Shown here: positions 1 to 6,548 of the stretch, one piece after another
How positions within the stretch are numbered: position 1 is the stretch's first letter
How the letters are laid out: each line of letters opens with the position of its first letter
NCBI GenBank assembly: GCA_937995995.1
Contig: CALKIP010000150.1
Coordinates: forward strand, 1-11,245
DNA from: an uncultured bacterium
GTDB taxonomy: Bacteria; Gemmatimonadota; Gemmatimonadetes; Longimicrobiales; RSA9
Length of the DNA stretch: 11,245 nucleotides
Direction of reading: 5' to 3'
Program-made: the position numbers and the translations under genes
Notes under the pieces: model-generated
The model's database searches: none
Seen by the model: only the letters and a program-made list of their open reading frames with translations
What the model was told of the DNA's origin: nothing

Positions 1-1164
1 CGCCGCGGGTGTGCCGGCGAAGATCTCGAGCACCGGTCTGAGCCCGGCGAGTGTGGCGAAGGGATCGCTCGCCCGGTACGGACGGTCGCCGATCCCGTCG
101 CCGTCCAGATCGAAGACCTCGCGGTCCCCCCAGTAATTGCCCCGGCCGTCCACCGCCCAGGTGTTCTGCCCGCCGCCCCTCGCCATTCGGACCGGCGTCG
201 TGTTGTGCACGATCGCGTTGTTGGTGAAGGTGTTCTGCTCCGCGCTCGTGAGCAGGTCGATCCCCGTGCCGTTGCCCGCGATCACGTTTTCGCGGAAGTG
301 GTTGTGCGTCGAGTTGTCGAGGAAGATGCCGACAAGGTTTCCTTCGACTCGGTTCCCGACCGCCATGATCCGCTCACTCGTCTGGAGCAGGATCCCGTAG
401 GCACGGTAGCCGACGTGTTCCGCGAAGAGGTTGTCCCTGAGCTCGATGCGCTTCGAGAACATGATCGCGGCCCCCGCCGCGTTTCGCGTGAAGCGGTTGC
501 CAATGAAGCGGTTGTCGTCGGAGTACATGTAGTGCAGCCCGTAGCGCACCCGTGCGACGTCGTTGCCGACCACCTCGTTGTGGGTGGCGAAGGAGAAGTA
601 GATCCCGTCGCGGCTCGCGCGGATCACGTTGGCCTCGAGATGGTTGCCAACCGAGTTGAAGAGGTGGATGCCGTTGCCACGCCGCGCCTCGAGTAGCTCC
701 TCGTTGCCGTGGATCGTGTTCCCGGACAGCGTGGCACCGGAGGATTCCAGCAGGTAGATCCCGTGGAGCGACCCCTCGATGCGGTTATCCTCGACCCGGC
801 ACCCCTTGCACCGCTCGAGCTTGACCGCGGCATCGTCACGATCTAGCGAGCGCCCACTGTTTCGGACGACGAAGCCGTGCAGCTCCGCGGAGTCTGCTGC
901 CAGCGTGACCACGGTGCCCATGCCACCGCCGTCCAGCACCGCTCCCGGCTCGGCGATCAACACGACCGGCTTCTCCACGCGCAACGATCCGCTGTACCTC
1001 CCCGCGGCGACGCGGATCGTGTCCCCCGATCTCGCCGCCTCGAGTGCAGCCGCCGGCGTGGCGTACGCCCGACCTTCGCCGACCCACAGCGTTTCCGGCG
1101 TATCGGCCTGGGCACCACGCGGTTGCAGCGCGAGCGCGAGGACGAGAACGAGCTGGGGGAGCAT
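1..1164 (-). CDS. nosD: NosD-like periplasmic beta-helix protein, nitrous oxide reductase maturation (partial, 3' end outside window)
   Basis: Reading the minus strand from the ATG at 1164 gives 388 uninterrupted codons to the left edge, so the C-terminus is missing. Residues 1-20 form a Sec signal peptide (MLPQLVLVLALAL, then AQA before the cleavage point). The mature part is a chain of about 22-residue beta-helix repeats rich in GN-x-I/V and NxF (for example SGNTI, EANVI, GNRF, ENVIAGN), followed by GNYWGD and DLDGDGIGDRPYR near residues 342-364. That end motif is typical of NosD/CASH-domain proteins. NosD acts in the periplasm with the NosFY ABC transporter to build the CuZ cluster of NosZ. 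A CxxC (Cys119, Cys122) is visible. The start lies 7 nt after the upstream lipoprotein stop, and a GAGG overlapping that stop may be the ribosome site. nosF, nosY and nosL are probably further left, unseen. Family identity is secure; the role is by family knowledge. Confidence 0.93.
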   Translation of the reverse strand, partial: MLPQLVLVLALALQPRGAQADTPETLWVGEGRAYATPAAALEAARSGDTIRVAAGRYSGSLRVEKPVVLIAEPGAVLDGGGMGTVVTLAADSAELHGFVVRNSGRSLDRDDAAVKLERCKGCRVEDNRIEGSLHGIYLLESSGATLSGNTIHGNEELLEARRGNGIHLFNSVGNHLEANVIRASRDGIYFSFATHNEVVGNDVARVRYGLHYMYSDDNRFIGNRFTRNAAGAAIMFSKRIELRDNLFAEHVGYRAYGILLQTSERIMAVGNRVEGNLVGIFLDNSTHNHFRENVIAGNGTGIDLLTSAEQNTFTNNAIVHNTTPVRMARGGGQNTWAVDGRGNYWGDREVFDLDGDGIGDRPYRASDPFATLAGLRPVLEIFAGTPAA

Positions 1165-1171
1165 GCGCGCC

Positions 1172-1663
1172 TCACGAGCTTGCGACCTGGCCCGCCTGTA
1201 CCGCAGCGGTCCCGGCCTTGATGTAGTACTGGAGCGTCTGGTCGAAGACGACCGTCGCCTGACTGTCACAGCCCCCGTACTCGAGGGCCGGAAGGACGCT
1301 GGCGAACTCCGAATCGCCCAGCTCCAGCCAATGCCGAGCATCCTCGCTCTCCGCCGTCGCTTTGCCCCGAGGGTCCAGAACCTGATCGAAGGCGCCCTGC
1401 ACCAGGTCACGCGTCCCGAGCACCTCGCGCAGCCCTCTGCCGCATCGTTCGAAGGTCTCATCGGGCCAGTCCGCGGTGATGCGCTCGAACTCCAGATCGC
1501 CCGCGGTTGGCCCCGCCGGACCCGAGACGTGCCGGGAGACGGTAGCGCCACCCGTTCCTCCCGCCTCCGCCGACGACGCGCCCTCACCACTGCCGCACCC
1601 CACTAGCGCGATCGGAAGCGCGGCGAGGAGCACGGAGCCGAGCATTCGAGAAATCGTACCCAT
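1172..1663 (-). CDS. Small lipoprotein of the nos operon, unknown function
   Basis: A 163-residue predicted lipoprotein. The start at 1663 was chosen because GGGAGGA lies 4 nt upstream and because it places a clean signal peptide at the N-terminus. The open frame runs further upstream, but through the preceding gene. Residues 1-22 are the signal, with lipobox LVGC and the lipidated Cys at 23. A Gly/Ser/Ala-rich linker follows to about residue 50, then a mostly helical domain. The mature domain has exactly two cysteines, Cys74 (ERCGRGL) and Cys132 (GGCDSQ), which could form a disulphide or bind metal. I do not recognise the family. It sits 14 nt after the membrane protein and 7 nt before nosD, so it is almost certainly co-transcribed with them. 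A part in NosZ maturation or electron supply is therefore a guess from context only. Confidence 0.85.
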   Translation of the reverse strand: MGTISRMLGSVLLAALPIALVGCGSGEGASSAEAGGTGGATVSRHVSGPAGPTAGDLEFERITADWPDETFERCGRGLREVLGTRDLVQGAFDQVLDPRGKATAESEDARHWLELGDSEFASVLPALEYGGCDSQATVVFDQTLQYYIKAGTAAVQAGQVASS

Positions 1664-1677
1664 CGTTCCTCCCTCGT

Positions 1678-2247
1678 TCATGTGGATGCACCGCGCATGG
1701 CTCGCAGCGCTCGCAGGTCGAGCCATAGGACCGTAGCGACCAGCACCCCCGCGACCATGGGCAGGAACGTCCCCCACGAGAAGTAGGAGTACGTCCCGAA
1801 CTGCGCGATCACGTGGTCTCCCAACATCGGCGGGACGAAAGGCTCGACCTTCATCGCCGCCGTCGGATCCAGATTGGTCCCGTAGTCGTGGAGCCGGGTC
1901 CTCATGCTCCAGAAACCGTAGCCCGCCGCGCCCGCCATGAGGACGAGAACCAGAACCGTCGTCCAGAAGCGGCGCACACGCGCTGCGAACAGGCACGCGG
2001 CCGCGATCACGCCGAACAGCGTCGGGATCACTTTCAACTCGACGAAGTATTCGTTCGAGATCTCCGCCATCCCGATGTAGTGGTTCAGCAGGTTGATCTC
2101 CGTGATGTCGCCCCGGATGTGGGTCGGGTAGACCACCATCCGAAGCCCTTCCGGATACTGCACGCTCGCCAGCGTCATCCCCCAGAGCGGGAGGAAGATC
2201 GCAGCAAGGACGAGGAGTGCCGCACCGATCAGCAGAGTTCGTTTCAT
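1678..2247 (-). CDS. Four-helix membrane protein of nos clusters (NosB-like candidate)
   Basis: A 189-residue membrane protein with hydrophobic segments near residues 4-22, 73-90, 95-113 and 157-177. Between helices 1 and 2 lies an extracytoplasmic loop with QYPEGL (30-35) and NLLNHYIGM (52-60). After helix 3 come YGTNLDP (122-128) and FGTYSYFSWGTFLP (150-163). From memory, proteins with the YPEGL...NHYIGM pattern recur beside clade II nosZ, for example in Bacteroidota. Clade II nos clusters also carry a small membrane protein called NosB, but I cannot confirm that this is the same family. The His, Tyr and Glu residues of the loop could contact copper, quinol or a partner. The ATG at 2247 is preferred, with a weak GGA upstream; an in-frame ATG at 2256 adds three residues. 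It lies downstream of nosZ and 14 nt before the lipoprotein gene. Confidence 0.87.
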   Translation of the reverse strand: MKRTLLIGAALLVLAAIFLPLWGMTLASVQYPEGLRMVVYPTHIRGDITEINLLNHYIGMAEISNEYFVELKVIPTLFGVIAAACLFAARVRRFWTTVLVLVLMAGAAGYGFWSMRTRLHDYGTNLDPTAAMKVEPFVPPMLGDHVIAQFGTYSYFSWGTFLPMVAGVLVATVLWLDLRALRAMRGAST

Positions 2248-2277
2248 GGTTTCCATCGGTAATCAGGCTTCGGGATT

Positions 2278-2371
2278 TCAGGGGTCGGGATTCAGGACCC
2301 GGAACTCAGGGGACCGCGATGAACTCGCTTCGCACTTCCCTGAATGCCGGCTGCTGAACCCTGACCCCTGA
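2278..2371. repeat. Imperfect 18-bp inverted repeat between nosZ and the membrane protein gene
   Basis: The left arm at 2278-2295 (TCAGGGGTCGGGATTCAG) is the reverse complement of the right arm at 2354-2371 (CTGAACCCTGACCCCTGA) with two mismatches in 18. Inside it, ATTCAGG (2290-2296) can pair with CCTGAAT (2339-2345), and further partial copies of CAGGGG and GACCC are present. The element starts 9 nt after the nosZ stop on the transcribed strand and fills most of the 133-nt gap. In RNA it would form a long stem. It could be an attenuator, an mRNA stability element that lets nosZ outnumber downstream messages, or a scattered palindromic repeat. No T-run follows, so a simple Rho-independent terminator is unlikely. 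Confidence 0.65.
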
Positions 2372-2380
2372 CCTCCTCCC

Positions 2381-4354
2381 TCAGTGCTCGTGTCCGGCCA
2401 TCGCGAGCGCCGGATCGCGGCGCTGCCAGCTCATCTCACCCTCGCCGTTGTGGTAGGCCGTCAAACGCTGCCCACGCGGCACGACCTCGAAGTAGCCCGA
2501 CATCTCCTGGTGCAGCGCCGAGCAGAAGTTCGTGCAGTAGAAGGGGAAGACCCCTTCACGGTCGGCGATGAACTTGAGCGTCTTCGTCTCGCCCGGATCG
2601 ATGACCACGTTGATGTTGTGTTCGGCGACGCCGAAGCCGTGGATCTCGTCGCGCTGCTGCTCGGCGTTGGTCACGTGGACGATCACTGTGTCGCCTTCCT
2701 GCACCTGGATACGGTCCGGTTCGAAGTAGGTGCGGATCGCGTAGACCTTCGCCTCGACCGTACGCCGCGCCGCATCACGGGTGACCGACGCCTCGGCCGG
2801 CGTCCAGATCGCGTGAGGGTGCGTGTTCTCGTCCTTCGGGTAGAACTCGATCGGATTCAGGATCTCACGCTCGACGAGCTGTGCGAAGTGCGGCTCGGGC
2901 TCGGTGAACGCCTCGTAGATCATCGTCATCTTGCCGTCCTTCAGAGAGATCAGCTGCGAACTCTCCGGCTGCGACGGACCCACGTTCAGGTGACGACCCT
3001 TCGAGAGCTTGTTCATCGCGACCAGGTAGTCGCCGCGCGGCTTTTCCGTGTCCCCGTGGCTCGTGACCAGGTGGCCGATGTTGAAGTGCACCGGGATCTT
3101 CTGCACGACGAGCGACTGCGGATCGACGCCGTCCTCGTACGGCGGCAGCTTCCACTTCGCGACCGCGCTCTCGACGAAGAGCGACGTGTACGCGTAGCCC
3201 TTCCCGTCGAACTGCGTGTGCAGCGGACCGAGCCCGACCGGCACCTCCATGATCGCCGTGTTGTCGTAGCTGAGGACCGGAATGCCGTCCTCCTCGCCCG
3301 TGAAGTCGCCGGTGTCGATGGCACGCTTCAGTTTCTCGAACGAGTAGACGGTCGCCGTCGGGGATAGCTTGCCCGAGCAGATCACGTACTCGCCGCTCGG
3401 ATCCACATCCACGCCGTGCGGGCTCTTCGCACACGGGACCAGGTACATGACGCCCGGCACCTCCGCAGGATCGATCATCGGCACGCCGCCCACCGTGAAG
3501 GTGCGCCCGTCCCGGACCGCCTGCTCGGCCGCCTTCCAGTTGACGATCGCCACGTAGTCACGGTCGTTCTGAGACGCGCTGACCTCGAGCTTCTTCGTCG
3601 CCCGCTCGGTGTTGTACGACGTCCAGAACGCCCAGCCCTCCGAGGGACCCTTCCCCGTCGCGCCGAGGTCCCAGTTGAAGGGCGGCGTCATGATCTGCCA
3701 GCCGAGCGACATCGTCCCGTCCTCGGGATCGATTCGGATCCCGCTCACCGCGCCCTTGTACTTCGTGGCGTAGTCATCGAGCGAGACGTACTCGCCTTTC
3801 GGGAGTGGGACCGAGAAACGCGACGCGACCAGCGCGTACTCCGTGTTCGTCGTCACCATCGAAGAGCCGTGGTTGCCCGACGTGTTCGGGATCGGACCCA
3901 GGATCTGCTTCGTCTTGAAGTCGCGAAGGTCGATTCGCGCGATCCGGTTGTTCGCGTTGTCGTTCACGAACAGCCACCGGCCGTCGTAGTCCCCGTTCGT
4001 CTTCGAGAGCGCGGGGTGATGGACGTCACCCCACGTGAAGCCACCGAGCATCGCCTTCGATTCCTCATCGAAGCCGTAGCCCGTGCCCGGGTACGGAGCG
4101 AAGACCGGGATCGTCGCGATGTGGCGCATCGACGGCACCCCGGCCACGAACACCTGGCCCGAATGGCCGCCCGAATAGAACAGGTAGTAGTCGTCCAGGT
4201 CGCCTGGCTTGACGTACGTCGCGAGTGCCGCGCTCTGGACGTCGCCGGTCGCCATCGCCTGCTCGCCGGGGACCTCCGGCATCCGGCCATCGCAAGCCGC
4301 CGCACTGGCCACGGCCAGCGCTCCGACTATCCATATTCGCATGGACCGAGACAT
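2381..4354 (-). CDS. nosZ: Nitrous oxide reductase, clade II (Sec-exported)
   Basis: A 657-residue periplasmic enzyme that reduces N2O to N2, the last step of denitrification. The start at 4354 is fixed by GGAGGAG just upstream and by the signal peptide; the longer open frame is not used. The N-terminus (MSRSMRIWIVGALAVASAAAC) has no twin-arginine motif, which marks a Sec-exported clade II enzyme, and Cys21 may be a lipobox cysteine. The seven-bladed propeller domain holds all seven CuZ histidines expected from the family pattern: His112 and His113 (DVHHP), His162 (NHG), His313 (SPHG), His379 (GPLH), His428 (NIGH) and His489 (EPHF). The C-terminal cupredoxin domain has the full CuA set: His572, Cys607, Cys611, His615 and Met618 (CTNFCSALHQEM). 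Asn609 stands where clade I enzymes have Trp, a ligand through its backbone carbonyl only. The protein ends in a His-rich tail (AGHEH). The enzyme appears intact and functional. Confidence 0.98.
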   Translation of the reverse strand: MSRSMRIWIVGALAVASAAACDGRMPEVPGEQAMATGDVQSAALATYVKPGDLDDYYLFYSGGHSGQVFVAGVPSMRHIATIPVFAPYPGTGYGFDEESKAMLGGFTWGDVHHPALSKTNGDYDGRWLFVNDNANNRIARIDLRDFKTKQILGPIPNTSGNHGSSMVTTNTEYALVASRFSVPLPKGEYVSLDDYATKYKGAVSGIRIDPEDGTMSLGWQIMTPPFNWDLGATGKGPSEGWAFWTSYNTERATKKLEVSASQNDRDYVAIVNWKAAEQAVRDGRTFTVGGVPMIDPAEVPGVMYLVPCAKSPHGVDVDPSGEYVICSGKLSPTATVYSFEKLKRAIDTGDFTGEEDGIPVLSYDNTAIMEVPVGLGPLHTQFDGKGYAYTSLFVESAVAKWKLPPYEDGVDPQSLVVQKIPVHFNIGHLVTSHGDTEKPRGDYLVAMNKLSKGRHLNVGPSQPESSQLISLKDGKMTMIYEAFTEPEPHFAQLVEREILNPIEFYPKDENTHPHAIWTPAEASVTRDAARRTVEAKVYAIRTYFEPDRIQVQEGDTVIVHVTNAEQQRDEIHGFGVAEHNINVVIDPGETKTLKFIADREGVFPFYCTNFCSALHQEMSGYFEVVPRGQRLTAYHNGEGEMSWQRRDPALAMAGHEH

Positions 4355-4356
4355 GT

Positions 4357-4363
4357 CTCCTCC
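4357..4363 (-). promoter_or_regulatory. Strong ribosome binding site of nosZ
   Basis: On the minus strand GGAGGAG lies two bases before the ATG at 4354, so the GGAGG core is four bases away. It decides the start: the open frame extends about 57 codons further upstream, but that extension has no signal peptide and is low-complexity Arg-rich sequence. Confidence 0.85.
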
Positions 4364-4486
4364 AATTGGTCTGTATCTCGCTGAACGGGCACCCTCGGCC
4401 CGTCTCCGCCCGCCCTCGACCGCGGCAGACGATTCCATGCTAGGGTCCGTCCTGCCGCACCGCTGTCGGGCAATGCTGGAAGTTGC

Positions 4487-4532
4487 AGGGGGTTGCCCCC
4501 TACCCCGTGTAGGGAGATTCCTCATACACGGG
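4487..4532. promoter_or_regulatory. Nested palindromes upstream of nosZ (candidate operator region)
   Basis: Three perfect inverted repeats overlap within 46 bp, about 133-178 nt upstream of the nosZ start. They are AGGGGG-TTG-CCCCCT (4487-4501), CCCTAC-N5-GTAGGG (4498-4514) and CCCGTGTA-N13-TACACGGG (4504-4532). The last encloses GGGAGATTCC (4512-4521), which is also found exactly upstream of the cupredoxin gene. The rest of the 253-nt gap to the cupredoxin stop shows no gene and no clear FNR/DNR box (TTGAT-N4-ATCAA). I infer a regulator-binding region; the protein that binds is unknown. Confidence 0.5.
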
Positions 4533-4586
4533 TGATAAACACTCCCGAAGAAAATGCCCGGATCCAGGGGGATCGGGCCGGGAGCG

Positions 4587-4603
4587 TGCCGGCGTTTCCG
4601 GCA
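4587..4603 (-). terminator. Weak hairpin just after the cupredoxin gene
   Basis: TGCCGG-N5-CCGGCA forms a perfect 6-bp stem with a 5-nt loop, 4 nt after the cupredoxin stop on the transcribed strand. There is no T-run behind it, so it is at best a weak or Rho-assisted terminator or an mRNA 3'-end stabiliser. Confidence 0.35.
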
Positions 4604-4607
4604 GTGG

Positions 4608-5069
4608 CTAGTCGTCCGCCACCCTCAGAGTACCGATCATCCCGAGTGCGGCGTGTGGATCGCACTGGAAGAAGTACTCGCCCGGACCGACATCGACTTT
4701 CAGGTCGTAGGTCTGTCCTGGGAGCTGGAGGTACGGACTGGCCTCCGGGAGCCGGCCGAGGCCCTGGTTGCGCTCCTCCGGGAAGGAGACGTTGTGCACT
4801 CCGCTGACCAGGACGAAGCGGATGACATCGCCGGGCCGGGCGTCGATCTCACTCGGCTCGAAGTAGTTCCCGGCTCCATCGGTCACCATCTCGACCTCGA
4901 TGATGGTTCCGGTGGCGGGTACATCGGCCGCTGCGGCCTTGTCTGACCCGGCCGGCGCGGTCACGACCGCATCCATCCGCTCGCCGGAGGCGCGGGTGTC
5001 GTCCGCGTTGCCGCATGCGGCCGTGAGGAGCACGAGTGCGAGACTCGTAGCAGCGAATGACTTGGACAT
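4608..5069 (-). CDS. Lipoprotein blue-copper protein (plastocyanin/azurin-type cupredoxin)
   Basis: A 153-residue cupredoxin with a lipoprotein signal: residues 1-18 end in lipobox LTAAC, with lipidated Cys19. A low-complexity Ala/Asp-rich linker (about 20-55) tethers one cupredoxin domain (about 57-151). The type 1 copper ligands are all present: His92 (GVHNVSFP), Cys136, His139 and Met144 (CDPHAALGM). Such small blue-copper proteins carry electrons in the periplasm. Its place between nirK and nosZ suggests it donates electrons to one or both, replacing cytochrome c or pseudoazurin; this is inference. The start at 5069 gives the compact signal peptide. No good Shine-Dalgarno is visible there, nor at the in-frame ATG 16 codons upstream (5117). 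Upstream is a candidate operator at 5175-5193. Confidence 0.93.
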   Translation of the reverse strand: MSKSFAATSLALVLLTAACGNADDTRASGERMDAVVTAPAGSDKAAAADVPATGTIIEVEMVTDGAGNYFEPSEIDARPGDVIRFVLVSGVHNVSFPEERNQGLGRLPEASPYLQLPGQTYDLKVDVGPGEYFFQCDPHAALGMIGTLRVADD

Positions 5070-5174
5070 GGAATCATGTGGGTTCGAGTGAAAGGTTGGG
5101 CGACGCCGTCGCCCCATGAGTCGAAACGATATGCTGACCTATGCTCTCTGTCTGTCGGGCATTCCCAGATCCCA

Positions 5175-5193
5175 TGACGGGAGATTCCCTACA
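5175..5193. promoter_or_regulatory. 19-bp dyad upstream of the cupredoxin gene, shared with nosZ and nirK regions
   Basis: TGACGGGAGATTCCCTACA has perfect two-fold symmetry in TG-N2-GGGA-N3-TCCC-N2-CA. It lies about 106-124 nt upstream of the start at 5069. Its reverse complement begins TGTAGGGA, which recurs upstream of nosZ (4508-4515); TGTAGGG recurs upstream of nirK (6549-6555). The exact 10-mer GGGAGATTCC is shared with nosZ. This looks like a transcription-factor site, but no binder is known to me. The 326-nt gap 5070-5395 otherwise holds the direct repeat and the nirK hairpin and no convincing gene. Confidence 0.5.
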
Positions 5194-5250
5194 GGAGTCT
5201 TTGGCAATCCGCACCGGACTCCGGTCCCACCGCGTGCTTCCTTTCCGTGT

Positions 5251-5335
5251 AGCCTGTCCCTGCACGTGCCTGCGATAATCGATCTACGGCCGTCACACCG
5301 GGGAAACTCGGGAGCCTGTCCCTGCTCGCGCCTGC
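5251..5335. repeat. Pair of 23-bp direct repeats
   Basis: Copies at 5251-5273 and 5313-5335 start at exactly 62-bp spacing and share 21 of 23 bases. Both begin AGCCTGTCCCTGC and end GCCTGC. They lie between the nirK terminator and the cupredoxin upstream dyad. The function is unknown: a paired protein-binding site or a leftover of a small duplication would both fit. Confidence 0.5.
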
Positions 5336-5349
5336 TCGAACTGCACGTC

Positions 5350-5379
5350 GGGGCGAGGCACTCCACGGTGCCTCGCCCC
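5350..5379 (-). terminator. Hairpin terminator candidate after nirK
   Basis: A perfect 11-bp stem, GGGGCGAGGCA / TGCCTCGCCCC, with an 8-nt loop, begins 16 nt after the nirK stop. The stem is very stable, but no T-run follows on the minus strand, so it may need Rho or act mainly as a 3'-end stabiliser. It suggests that nirK is transcribed apart from the cupredoxin gene. Confidence 0.6.
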
Positions 5380-5395
5380 TGTGTACTGCCGTGAT

Positions 5396-6412
5396 TCAGT
5401 GCCCGATCCCGGCCACCAGGTTGGGATTTCCGACCTGGATCACGCCGACTGCACCCTTCTCCGCATCGGCGAAGGCGTGGGTCACGAAGGCGTAGACGCC
5501 CTCACCGCTCGCGCCCTCTTCGAATACGGTCTCGAAGACCATGCCTCCACCCGCGGGGACGGTCCACGTCTGCACCCTCTCCAGCACGTTCTTCGGGTTG
5601 CCATCCGGGTAGACCCTGTCGAAGACGGCGCCGACCACGTGGAAGTCGCTGCGCAGGCTGGGGCCCGCGTTGACCACGAAGAGGCGGACGCGGTCGCCGA
5701 CGTCGACCTGCAGCGGGTCGTTCCTGTACTGGAACGCGCGTCCGTTGAAGACCACGTGGCTCGCCTTCTTGTCCATGGCCGCGGTCCAGTCCGGCTGCTT
5801 CGCACCGCCGTTCCTGCCGTCCTGGGCGTAGAACTCGCTCTGGACGAGGACGAACTCCTTGTCCGCCTTGGTGCCCCAGCCGCCCTTCGGATCGACGATG
5901 AACGCCAGATACATCCCCTGCATGATGTGCATCGTCACGGGCGGCGTGCCGCAGTGCACCAGGTAGGCGCCCGGATCCCTGGCGACGAACTCGAACTCCA
6001 GTACCTCACCCGGTGCGATGGTGCGGTACGCCTCGTTCATCGGGATCCGCGCCGAGTGGAAGTCGATCGAGTGCGGCATCGGGCTCTCGTTGACGAGAGT
6101 CACGCGCACGAGGTCGCCCTCGCGGACCCGCATGACCGGCCCGGGTACCGTTCCTCCGAAGGTCCACCCTTCGTAGGTGACGCCGTTGGCGATCTCGATC
6201 GTCTCGTGCGTGATCGGGATCCGGAACTCCTTCACCGCCGCATTCGATGCCGGGGCGATCTCAGCCGTGAACGCCGGCTCGGTCGCTGTCCGCACGACGC
6301 CGAAGTCGACTCGCTCGACATCGACGTCACCCTCGACGAAGAGCGATGCGACACCGCCCGCAACCAGCATCCCAGCCGCCACAGCCTTCACAACCAATTC
6401 CCTGCCGAACAT
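5396..6412 (-). CDS. nirK: Copper-containing nitrite reductase (NO-forming)
   Basis: A 338-residue two-cupredoxin-domain enzyme that reduces nitrite to nitric oxide in the periplasm. The start at 6412 has AGGAG 6 nt upstream. Residues 9-25 are hydrophobic (VKAVAAGMLVAGGVASLF) and act as a Sec signal or membrane anchor; the cleavage site is unclear. Domain 1 (about 75-175) has the type 1 copper ligands His114, Cys154, His162 and Met167 (HCGTPPVTMHIMQGM). It also has the type 2 ligands His119 and His153 and the catalytic Asp117 (HSIDFH). Domain 2 (about 220-330) gives catalytic His258 (SDFHVVG) and the third type 2 ligand His312 (FVTHAF). All catalytic residues are therefore present. The loop between Cys154 and His162 is one residue shorter than in class I enzymes such as Alcaligenes, closer to AniA-like forms. 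It is followed by a strong hairpin and then the cupredoxin gene, its likely electron donor. Confidence 0.97.
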   Translation of the reverse strand: MFGRELVVKAVAAGMLVAGGVASLFVEGDVDVERVDFGVVRTATEPAFTAEIAPASNAAVKEFRIPITHETIEIANGVTYEGWTFGGTVPGPVMRVREGDLVRVTLVNESPMPHSIDFHSARIPMNEAYRTIAPGEVLEFEFVARDPGAYLVHCGTPPVTMHIMQGMYLAFIVDPKGGWGTKADKEFVLVQSEFYAQDGRNGGAKQPDWTAAMDKKASHVVFNGRAFQYRNDPLQVDVGDRVRLFVVNAGPSLRSDFHVVGAVFDRVYPDGNPKNVLERVQTWTVPAGGGMVFETVFEEGASGEGVYAFVTHAFADAEKGAVGVIQVGNPNLVAGIGH

Positions 6413-6548
6413 TGCTCGCTCCTGGTGAAGGGTCCATTCCAGACCGCACCGGAAGCTTAGTGTCGCAGGCCCTCGAGAACCGTCGGGAGAACGATGATTT
6501 CAGGTGGGGATTCGGAGGAAATCGGGGTGGGGAGGGTTCCTATCGTCG

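Noticed and set aside
779..1606. 275-codon plus-strand frame across nosD and the lipoprotein gene
   Set aside because: Low-complexity Ser/Arg composition; the minus strand encodes NosD repeats and a clean lipoprotein.
1664..1996. N-terminal extension of the two-cysteine lipoprotein
   Set aside because: It would overlap the membrane protein gene and bury the signal peptide; the 1663 start has a good ribosome site.
2384..3367. Long plus-strand open frame opposite nosZ (also 3416-4384)
   Set aside because: Arg-, Val- and Asp-rich nonsense typical of the antisense of a GC-rich gene; nosZ on the minus strand has every family motif.
4355..4607. FNR/DNR/NNR-type box upstream of nosZ
   Set aside because: Only a loose GTGATAAACAC-like stretch is seen; nothing matches TTGAT-N4-ATCAA.
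5381..6460. 359-codon plus-strand frame opposite nirK
   Set aside because: An antisense shadow with no domain or signal; nirK covers the same DNA with all copper ligands.
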